Position numbers and translations under genes: made by a program. Source: Chloroflexi bacterium RBG_16_64_32 (lineage in GTDB: Bacteria > Chloroflexota > Dehalococcoidia > SM23-28-2 > RBG-16-64-32). Taken from it: 12,116 nucleotides of DNA. The notes under the pieces are model-generated. The model was not told the DNA's origin. It made no database searches and saw nothing but the letters and a program-made list of their open reading frames with translations. The stretch covers positions 1-12,116 of the forward strand of contig MGNZ01000113.1 of assembly GCA_001795235.1 (NCBI GenBank). The letters run 5' to 3'. Positions 6,887 through 12,116 of the stretch are shown one piece after another. Numbering within the stretch: position 1 is the first letter of the stretch; every line of letters begins with the position of its first letter.

Positions 6887-7735
6887 CTAGTCGAGGTCTC
6901 CCGCCTGACCTCGCCAGCGCCCCCGGCCCTCGCGCGTCTTGCGGCCGGCCTGGGCGTGCATAATCGTCCCCTCGGCGACAATGTCGAATGAGTCCATCTT
7001 GCTGAAAGCGTAGGGAAGAAACTGCTCTGGATCTACCTCGCACAGGACTTTACCGCTGGTGTACGAAACGCCCTCGGTATACACCGCCGCTATGACCTGG
7101 GTCACAGGTATATCCGCCACCGGGTCGTGTGGGGAGTCGCGTAGCACCAGCTCGCCTCTGCCCCGTTGGGCCGACTGAACGTTGACTTCCGTGGTGACGT
7201 GGACCAGCACGGGCGGGTGGTCGAAGCCGATACCGTCCGGGCCGGGCAAATATTTGAAGTGGAATGTGGAGGTCTGGTGGCGACCGGCGGGCCCGGAGCC
7301 CTCCATCCGCCCCCGCAGGCTCATGTACCGGATCTCATAGCGCTCGGCGGAACCCCAAATGTGCTCGCCCTGCCTCTCAAACACGATCTTGGCCACCCTC
7401 TTGGGCTCGCCGTACAGCTCGCGGCCGAAGGTCACTGCCGCATCGGTCGATATCGGCATCGTCACGCAGTAGTCGCCGACGAGATCGCCGTAGCGGGCGC
7501 GAACGTAAAGCGCGGCGCCCCGGAACGGGCCCACGCTGTTCGAATTCCCGATCTCGCTGACCCAGGCCGACCCCACCGCCTCCGCCGTCGGCTCCAGGGG
7601 CGGGGGCAGAAGCGCCTGCACCGCCTCCGGTGTCGTCTCGAACGGCACGGTCAGAGAGCGGACGCCCAGGAACTGAGGCCGGGCGTAGATAGCCTGGATA
7701 TCTCTCACCTCGTCCTGCGTCTTCACGAATCGCAC
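6887..7735 (-). CDS. Acetoacetate decarboxylase-like protein
   Basis: A 282-residue protein of the acetoacetate decarboxylase (ADC) superfamily. The signature GRELYGEPKRVAK (104-116) puts Lys112 where the Schiff-base lysine of ADC (Lys115 in the clostridial enzyme) belongs. The next residue is Arg113 instead of the second Lys that lowers its pKa. True acetoacetate decarboxylation is thus uncertain; superfamily members also act as aldolase-dehydratases. The last 20 residues are basic and Gly/Arg-rich. It starts at GTG 7735 with GGAGG at 7745-7741 (5 nt spacing); the ATG at 7737 is out of frame and stops after four codons. It heads the minus-strand operon and diverges from the MATE gene. Confidence 0.82.
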   Translation of the reverse strand: MRFVKTQDEVRDIQAIYARPQFLGVRSLTVPFETTPEAVQALLPPPLEPTAEAVGSAWVSEIGNSNSVGPFRGAALYVRARYGDLVGDYCVTMPISTDAAVTFGRELYGEPKRVAKIVFERQGEHIWGSAERYEIRYMSLRGRMEGSGPAGRHQTSTFHFKYLPGPDGIGFDHPPVLVHVTTEVNVQSAQRGRGELVLRDSPHDPVADIPVTQVIAAVYTEGVSYTSGKVLCEVDPEQFLPYAFSKMDSFDIVAEGTIMHAQAGRKTREGRGRWRGQAGDLD

Positions 7736-7763
7736 ATTGCCCTCCTCTTACCTGCTTCAGCAC

Positions 7764-7772
7764 ATCATAGCA
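7764..7772 (-). promoter_or_regulatory. Extended -10 promoter for the minus-strand operon
   Basis: Read on the minus strand the sequence is TGCTATGAT: a TGn extension plus TATGAT (5 of 6 consensus). It ends 28 nt before the GTG at 7735. No good -35 is seen 17 nt upstream. Confidence 0.5.
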
Positions 7773-7780
7773 TGCACGAC

Positions 7781-7802
7781 ACAGGGCTAGGCAGACAGGG
7801 CT
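7781..7802. repeat. 8-bp direct repeat between divergent promoters
   Basis: ACAGGGCT occurs at 7781-7788 and 7795-7802, with a start-to-start distance of 14 bp. The pair lies between the -10 of the minus-strand operon and the -35/-10 of the MATE gene, a position that could serve a regulator of either. The repeat is short, so chance is not excluded. Confidence 0.3.
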
Positions 7803-7806
7803 CACC

Positions 7807-7835
7807 TTCCGATAAGGGGAGGGGTTTGCCATAAT
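7807..7835 (+). promoter_or_regulatory. Probable promoter of the MATE gene
   Basis: TGCCATAAT (7827-7835) is an extended -10 with CATAAT matching 5 of 6 bases. A weak -35, TTCCGA at 7807-7812, lies 17 nt upstream. The leader to the ATG at 7872 would be about 30 nt. Confidence 0.45.
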
Positions 7836-7871
7836 GAGGGAGCGTCCCCCCATTAAGACCGCAGAGGGAGT

Positions 7872-9254
7872 ATGTCCGCCGGAGCTGGAGATGATATAGC
7901 CGCGCCTGCGCCCGCGGCATTCGATGAGTCCAACCTGACGCGGTCCGTCCTCCGCCTTGCCTGGCCGGTAGTCATCCAGCAGGTGAGCTTCACCACGGTG
8001 CAGCTCGTGGAGACTTTTCTGGTGGGCCACCTGGGCGAGGATGCGCTGGCCGGTGTGGGGCTGGCATCGATACTGTACTGGGTACCCCTGTCCGGCATGT
8101 CCGCCATCGGCATAGGAGCGACGGCGGTGGTGGCCCGCAATGTGGGCGCCGGCCGCACCGAGCGGGCGGACGTCACGCTGCGCAGCGCCCAGGTTCTGGC
8201 CTTGCTCTGGGGCGTGGCGATGGCCGTCTTGTTCTTCGTGGCGGCGGCGCCGATGCTCCGTGTTATGGGCGCTGAGCCCGCAGCGCTCGATCGTGGAGTC
8301 GAGTACATGCAGGCCGCCGCCTTCGGCATCCCCTTTTACACCCTCCTGTTCGCCGCCAACGCCTGTCTCCAGGGCTCGGGCGACACCCGCACCCCAATGC
8401 TCATCATGCTGGCGGTCAACCTGATTAACGGTATTCTGTCCTGGGTGCTGATCAACGGGATGGGGCCGATTCCGGAGTACGGGGTGCGCGGCGCCGGCCT
8501 GGGATTTCTTGGCGCTGCTCTCGCCGGGGAGTTCCTTGTTCTGGCGGTGCTCATGCGGGGGACGCGCGGGGTGCGCTTCCAGCCCTCGAAAGCACTCGCC
8601 GTTGATTCGGCGGAGACGGGGCGCGTCCTCAGGGTGGGGCTACCCTCGGGAGCCGAGCAGCTCCAGTTCATGGCCGCGTTCCTCCTCTACACCCGCATCA
8701 TCGCCAGCCTGGGCACGACTGCGCTGGCCGCGCATCAGGTCGCCTTGCGCATCGAAGGGCTCTCCTTCCAGCCGGGGTTCGCCTTTGGAGTCGCCGCCAC
8801 CACCCTGGTAGGGCAGGGGCTGGGCGCCAACCGGCCGGACCTCGCCGAGAAGGCCGCCGCGGCGGCCGCCCGCATTGCCTTCGTCGGTATGACGGCTGTC
8901 GGCGTGATCATCATGGTCTTCGGCGGCCCGATCACGCGGCTGTTCATAAATGATCCCGACGTAGTGGACATAGGGCGCCAGCTTCTCTTCATCTTCGGCT
9001 TCGCCCTGCCCGCGCTTGCCCTGAGCCTTGCCCTGGGCGGTGCGCTGCGCGGGGCTGGGGACACCCGCTCTGTCCTGGGCATCATGACTGTGGGCGTATG
9101 GGGCGTCCGGCTCGCCCCGGCCTACGTCCTGGCGGTGGTGGCCGGCTTCGGCGTGCCCGGCGCCTGGGTTGCCGCGGTCACGGACATAAACACGCGCGCC
9201 CTGCTTATATTCCTTCGCTTCCGGCAGGGCCACTGGAAGCGAATAAAGGTCTGA
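7872..9254 (+). CDS. MATE family efflux transporter
   Basis: A 460-residue integral inner-membrane transporter with about 12 hydrophobic segments, the normal MATE size. The two halves carry matching internal motifs, LQGSGDTRTP (166-175) and LRGAGDTRS (392-400), the hallmark of the MatE domain duplication. Early segments also fit the family: WPVVIQQ (31-37) and VETFLVGHLG (46-55). MATE proteins export drugs, toxins or metabolites by Na+ or H+ antiport; the ion and substrate are not readable here. The N-terminal 20 residues are Ala/Gly-rich and cytoplasmic by expectation. GAGGGAG at 7864-7870 gives a short SD spacing. It diverges from the decarboxylase-like/methyltransferase operon, so exporting that pathway's product is possible but unproven. 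Confidence 0.93.
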   Translation: MSAGAGDDIAAPAPAAFDESNLTRSVLRLAWPVVIQQVSFTTVQLVETFLVGHLGEDALAGVGLASILYWVPLSGMSAIGIGATAVVARNVGAGRTERADVTLRSAQVLALLWGVAMAVLFFVAAAPMLRVMGAEPAALDRGVEYMQAAAFGIPFYTLLFAANACLQGSGDTRTPMLIMLAVNLINGILSWVLINGMGPIPEYGVRGAGLGFLGAALAGEFLVLAVLMRGTRGVRFQPSKALAVDSAETGRVLRVGLPSGAEQLQFMAAFLLYTRIIASLGTTALAAHQVALRIEGLSFQPGFAFGVAATTLVGQGLGANRPDLAEKAAAAAARIAFVGMTAVGVIIMVFGGPITRLFINDPDVVDIGRQLLFIFGFALPALALSLALGGALRGAGDTRSVLGIMTVGVWGVRLAPAYVLAVVAGFGVPGAWVAAVTDINTRALLIFLRFRQGHWKRIKV

Positions 9255-9287
9255 CTACGGGCCCACTGATACTTGGGAATCGTTCTC

Positions 9288-9316
9288 TTTAGAAACCCCA
9301 GCAACGGTGCTAAAAT
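9288..9316 (+). promoter_or_regulatory. Promoter for the glutaredoxin-like/CysS-GT operon
   Basis: TTTAGA (9288-9293), 17-nt spacer, TAAAAT (9311-9316), with a TGC extension at 9308-9310 giving TGCTAAAAT. The expected start of transcription, near 9323, leaves a leader of about 13 nt before the ATG at 9336. The only candidate terminator for the MATE gene, a 4-bp stem at 9262-9277, is too weak to separate the units firmly. Confidence 0.55.
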
Positions 9317-9335
9317 AGCGCCTAGGGCCGTCTCC

Positions 9336-9548
9336 ATGAGCAACGTAATCGTCTACACACTTCGCAACTGTCCCACCTGCGATGTAGCCCGCGCCGCCCT
9401 CCGCGAGCGCGGTATCGAGTTCGAAGAGCGGCGGGTGGACGAGAACGAGGAGTGGTGGGAAGAGGCCCTTAAGTACGCCTTCACTGTGCCCATCATTATC
9501 TGGGACGAGGACGATGTGGAGGTCGGCTGGGAGGGCGACCATGGCTGA
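9336..9548 (+). CDS. Glutaredoxin-like thiol-disulfide redoxin
   Basis: A 70-residue thioredoxin-fold mini-protein. The active site is CPTC at 12-15 after a first strand (VIVYTL), and the cis-proline motif is TVP in FTVPIIIW. The product ends GWEGDHG; many small redoxins have a Gly-Cys near this point. ATG 9336 is chosen because the canonical first strand follows it directly; the frame is open to 9273 without family-like sequence. The SD is weak (AGGG at 9324-9327). The TGA stop (9546-9548) lies inside the start of the CysS-GT gene, giving an 8-nt overlap and likely translational coupling. Beyond the TGA the frame reads Glu-Ile-Ser then TAA at 9558. Partner substrate unknown; cytoplasmic. Confidence 0.82.
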   Translation: MSNVIVYTLRNCPTCDVARAALRERGIEFEERRVDENEEWWEEALKYAFTVPIIIWDEDDVEVGWEGDHG

Positions 9549-11760
9549 GAGATCAGCTAACGGGGGCCGGTCAGCCTCCCCGCGTCGCCAAAAAGCGCCA
9601 GGCCTTACCCTGTATAACACGCTGAGCCGTGCCAAGGAGCGCTTCACGCCGCTGGAGCCGGGGCGGGTCAGGATGTACACCTGCGGCCCGACCGTGTACC
9701 GCTATGCCCACATCGGCAACCTCCGCTCATACTTGGCCGCCGACTGGCTTCGGCGTCTGCTGAAGGCTAGCGGCCACAACGTGACCCACGTAAAGAACAT
9801 CACCGACGTTGGCCACATGCGGCAAGAGATGCTGGAGCGCGGCGAGGACAAGGTCGTCGCCGCCGCGCTGGCTGAGGGCAAGACGCCGGCGGAGATCGCC
9901 GGGTTCTACACCGAGGCTTTCATGGAGGACGAGCGCAGGCTGAACGTCCTCCCGGCTCACATCTTCCCCCGCGCCACCGAGGCCGTCGACGACATGGTGG
10001 AGATGACGCGCACCCTGGTGGACAAGGGCTTCGCCTACGAATCGGGCGCCAACGTCTACTTCGCCGTCGACCATTTCCCCGAATACGGCAAGCTATCCGG
10101 CCAGGTTTCCGCCGCGCTGGAGGTGGGAGTGCGCGTTGAGGCCGACCCGTTGAAGCGCGACCAGCGGGACTTCGCCCTCTGGAAAGCGGCTGAGCCGGGA
10201 AGACATCTCGCCTGGCCCAGCCCCTGGGGCGATGGCTTCCCCGGATGGCACATCGAGTGCTCGGCCATGGTGGCCAGGCACCTGGGCCCGCGCATCGACA
10301 TCCACACCGGCGGCGTCGACAACATCTTCCCCCATCACGAGGACGAGATCGCTCAGAGCGAGGCGGCCCTCGGACGCAAGCATGTCAACTACTGGTTGCA
10401 CGGCCAGCACCTGATGGTGGACGGACTGAAGATGGCCAAGTCCAGCGGCAACGCTTACACCCTGTCTGACCTGAGCAGCCGCGGCTTCGAGCCGCTTGCC
10501 TTCCGCTACCTCTGCGCCACCATCCACTACCGCACCCGCATGAACTTCTCTTTCGCCAGCCTTAGAGCGGCCCAGCGGGCGCTATGCCGGCTCAGACTTT
10601 CCCTCACGGAGCCGGATGGGCGGATGACGAAGGCCGCTCGCAGGGAAGGGGAGCGCATGCGCAGGCGGTTCTGGGACGCCGCAGGGGACGACCTCGGCCT
10701 GCCGCGCGCCTTAGCCGTCGCCTGGCGGGTCGCCCGCTCCCGCCTGTCGGCCCCCGTCAAGCGCGAGCTGCTGATGGACTTCGACCGCCTCCTGGGCCTG
10801 GACCTGGTACAGCGGGACCGAGCGCCGCGACCATCCGAAGAGGTGCGAGAGCTGGTGCGAGAGCGAGGCCGCCTGCGCCGCGCCCGCGACTATAAGGACG
10901 CTGACCAGATGCGGGAGAAGATCACTGCGCAGGGCTTAGAGATCAGGGATACTGCCGCCGGAACCGTGGTTCTGCCAGCGCCAGAGTGGGCGCGCGGCCA
11001 GAAGACCATCTCAGCCAGCGGGGACGTGGAGTCGCTGCTGGAAGGTCCGCCGGACCTGGACTTCACGGTCGGCATCGTAGCCCGCCAGGGTTGCCAGGAA
11101 CTGGAGCGCTGCCTTGGCAGCATCCAGCGCCGGCTCGGCTCCCACAGGGCCGAGGTCATAGTGGTGGACAACGGGATCGACGAAGATTGCGGCCATCACC
11201 TGGACGCGGCGGCAACCAGCGACCCCCACCTGCGTGTGTTCCACGCCGACCACTTCCTGGGCAGCGCCGCCGGCCGCAACGTCTGCCTGCGCCGGGCAAG
11301 GGGCCGCTACGTCCTCCTCATGGACACCAGCGTGGAGGCGACGGGAGACATCTTTCCCAGACTGCGGACGCTCCTGGACGATCCTACAGTGGGCGTCGTG
11401 GGACGCTGGGGAGTAATGACCGATGACATTCGCACCTTCGAGGAGGCGCAGGCCCCGGGCGACGTCGACGCGGTGGAGGGCTACCTGATGGCCTTTCGCC
11501 GCGAGATCCTGCGCGAGACCGGCCTGCTGGACGAGAAGTTCCGCTTCTACCGTCACATGGACCTGGACTTCAGCTTCGCAGTACGCAGCCGGGGCTACCG
11601 GGCACTGGTAGACGCAAAGCTGCCCCTTCGGCGCCACGAGCACGTGGACTGGGAGCGGACGCCGCCGCAGGATCGGGAGCGACTGAGCAAGCGCAACTTC
11701 TACCGCTTCCTCCACAAGTGGGGCGACCGGGGGGACCTGGTTCTCTCCGGGCGTCCCTAG
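9541..11760 (+). CDS. cysS: Cysteinyl-tRNA synthetase fused to family 2 glycosyltransferase
   Basis: A 739-residue two-domain protein. Residues about 20-475 form a full-length CysRS: zinc ligands Cys48 (CGPTVY), Cys240 (HIECSAM), His265 and Glu269 (FPHHEDE); the HIGH motif is HIGN at 57-60 and KMSKS is KMAKS at 297-301. The usual C-terminal helical region ends with ARDYKDADQMREKI and GLEIRDTAAGT. The usual DDFNTP segment reads DDLGLP. After a linker (about 480-505) comes a GT2 domain (about 506-726): VIVVDNG with Asp543, LLMDTSVE with Asp595 at the metal-binding position, the acceptor-side EGYLMAFRREI, and HMDLDFSFAVRSRGY. No membrane helix. GGGAGGG at 9529-9535 is the SD. The reading frame is continuous, so this is a real fusion unless the assembly is wrong. 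CysRS charges tRNA-Cys; the glycosyl donor and acceptor are unknown. Confidence 0.9.
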   Translation: MAERSANGGRSASPRRQKAPGLTLYNTLSRAKERFTPLEPGRVRMYTCGPTVYRYAHIGNLRSYLAADWLRRLLKASGHNVTHVKNITDVGHMRQEMLERGEDKVVAAALAEGKTPAEIAGFYTEAFMEDERRLNVLPAHIFPRATEAVDDMVEMTRTLVDKGFAYESGANVYFAVDHFPEYGKLSGQVSAALEVGVRVEADPLKRDQRDFALWKAAEPGRHLAWPSPWGDGFPGWHIECSAMVARHLGPRIDIHTGGVDNIFPHHEDEIAQSEAALGRKHVNYWLHGQHLMVDGLKMAKSSGNAYTLSDLSSRGFEPLAFRYLCATIHYRTRMNFSFASLRAAQRALCRLRLSLTEPDGRMTKAARREGERMRRRFWDAAGDDLGLPRALAVAWRVARSRLSAPVKRELLMDFDRLLGLDLVQRDRAPRPSEEVRELVRERGRLRRARDYKDADQMREKITAQGLEIRDTAAGTVVLPAPEWARGQKTISASGDVESLLEGPPDLDFTVGIVARQGCQELERCLGSIQRRLGSHRAEVIVVDNGIDEDCGHHLDAAATSDPHLRVFHADHFLGSAAGRNVCLRRARGRYVLLMDTSVEATGDIFPRLRTLLDDPTVGVVGRWGVMTDDIRTFEEAQAPGDVDAVEGYLMAFRREILRETGLLDEKFRFYRHMDLDFSFAVRSRGYRALVDAKLPLRRHEHVDWERTPPQDRERLSKRNFYRFLHKWGDRGDLVLSGRP

Positions 11761-11825
11761 CCGCCGTCCAGTCTCTCGCCCTGAGTCGGAACGCCACCCT
11801 GGCTAGGGCCGGATTCGGGCGGGCG

Positions 11826-11960
11826 AGATTCTTCGCGGAGTCTATCCTGAGCGGGGCGCCAGATTCTTCGCTTCGCTCAGAATGACAGAGCGCAGGGCTC
11901 AGAATGACAACCGGCTGATGTATGTCACCCTGATCCGCCGCAGGGGAGAAGGGTCTCGCG
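11826..11960. repeat. Degenerate intergenic repeat cluster with an inverted copy
   Basis: AGATTCTTCGC occurs at 11826-11836 and 11861-11871. GCTCAGAATGACA occurs at 11875-11887 and 11897-11909. The stretch 11924-11960, read on the minus strand, is a diverged copy of the same pattern (CGAGACCCTTCTC through ATCAGGGTGAC). It thus has degenerate direct and inverted units, like the REP-type elements built on TTCTTCGCTTCGCTCAGAATGAC that I recognise from many GC-rich genomes. It lies between two converging genes and could fold in RNA of either strand, possibly ending transcription. No other gene is seen in 11761-12004. Confidence 0.6.
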
Positions 11961-12004
11961 GGACAGGACGGAGCTCCTGCAGGGCACCAGGCAATCGAAA
12001 CCGG

Positions 12005-12116
12005 CTAGTCTTCGTCCAACGTGCTGGTGTCGCCCTCGGGCAGGCCCAGCTCGCGGGCCTTCAGGAGGCGGCGCATGATCTTACCGCTTCGAGTCTTGGG
12101 CAGCGAGGCCACGCAC
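12005..12116 (-). CDS. Acetyl-CoA synthetase, C-terminal end, partial
   Basis: Only the last 36 codons are in the window; the start lies beyond 12116. They read CVASLPKTRSGKIMRRLLKA, then RELGLPEGDTSTLDED and TAG. PKTRSGKIMRR is the C-terminal signature of acyl/acetyl-CoA synthetases of the AMP-forming adenylate family; its second Lys is the catalytic lysine that acetyltransferases modify to switch the enzyme off. The RELGLPEGD tail favours acetate-CoA ligase over medium-chain enzymes, though another acyl-CoA ligase cannot be excluded from this fragment. It converges with the CysS-GT gene across the repeat cluster. Confidence 0.8.
   Translation of the reverse strand, partial: CVASLPKTRSGKIMRRLLKARELGLPEGDTSTLDED

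Noticed and set aside
6843..7043. N-terminal extension of the first methyltransferase
   Set aside because: The extra 67 residues overlap the decarboxylase-like gene, look like out-of-frame sequence rich in Arg and Gly, and are absent from the paralogue.
9262..9290. Intrinsic terminator after the MATE gene
   Set aside because: The stem CCCA/TGGG has only 4 bp and an 8-nt loop, and the following tract is mixed T and C.
9514..9540. Upstream start for the CysS-GT gene
   Set aside because: It would lengthen the overlap with the redoxin gene and lacks family-like sequence; GGGAGGG points to the ATG at 9541.
9541..10980. The CysS part as MshC (cysteine:GlcN-inositol ligase)
   Set aside because: The region is the length of a true CysRS, with the typical C-terminal DALR-like helices and end motif; MshC is shorter. 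Kept only as a loose hypothesis for the operon.
11971..11983. GAGCTC and CCTGCAGG palindromes as a regulatory site
   Set aside because: Short GC-rich palindromes are expected by chance, and no promoter or start codon is close.

Overview
High-GC bacterial chromosome with no phage, plasmid, IS, CRISPR or RNA-gene signal. Dense coding, frequent GTG starts, strong GGAGG-type Shine-Dalgarno (SD) sites and the gene repertoire (FAS1-like/MaoC hydratase pair, acetoacetate-decarboxylase-like protein, METTL7-like methyltransferases, acetyl-CoA synthetase) suggest Chloroflexota, perhaps Dehalococcoidia-like. That placement is an inference by resemblance; no marker gene was searched.

Layout. 1-14 (-): possible start of a divergent gene. 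159-638 (+): acidic orphan protein. 639-747: two small RNA hairpins. 748-1005 (+): small two-helix membrane protein. 1070-2861 (+): tight operon of an alpha/beta hydrolase and two hot-dog hydratase subunits. 2858-3712 (-): patatin-like phospholipase, convergent with the operon and divergent from 3774-4202 (+), a lone cyclic-nucleotide-binding domain. 7735-4210 (-): operon read as acetoacetate-decarboxylase-like protein, two tandem METTL7-like methyltransferases and an FAD-dependent oxidoreductase. 7872-9254 (+): MATE exporter. 9336-11760 (+): 70-residue glutaredoxin-like protein overlapping a 739-residue cysteinyl-tRNA synthetase fused to a family 2 glycosyltransferase. 11761-12004: degenerate intergenic repeats. 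12005-12116 (-): C-terminal end of an acetyl-CoA synthetase.

How the genes relate. The hydrolase/hydratase operon looks like acyl-CoA or side-chain degradation. The patatin and cyclic-nucleotide-binding genes are the two halves of the NTE-type phospholipase architecture, here separate divergent genes with a promoter lying inside the patatin start. The decarboxylase-like/methyltransferase/oxidoreductase operon resembles a small-molecule modification cassette and lies divergently from a MATE exporter, but its substrate is unknown.

Most unusual is the CysS-glycosyltransferase fusion, translationally coupled to a CPTC redoxin. That redoxin ends at a UGA followed by a sense extension of three codons and a hairpin, which raises a weak but testable selenocysteine possibility. 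Four likely promoters share an extended -10 close to TGCTATAAT.
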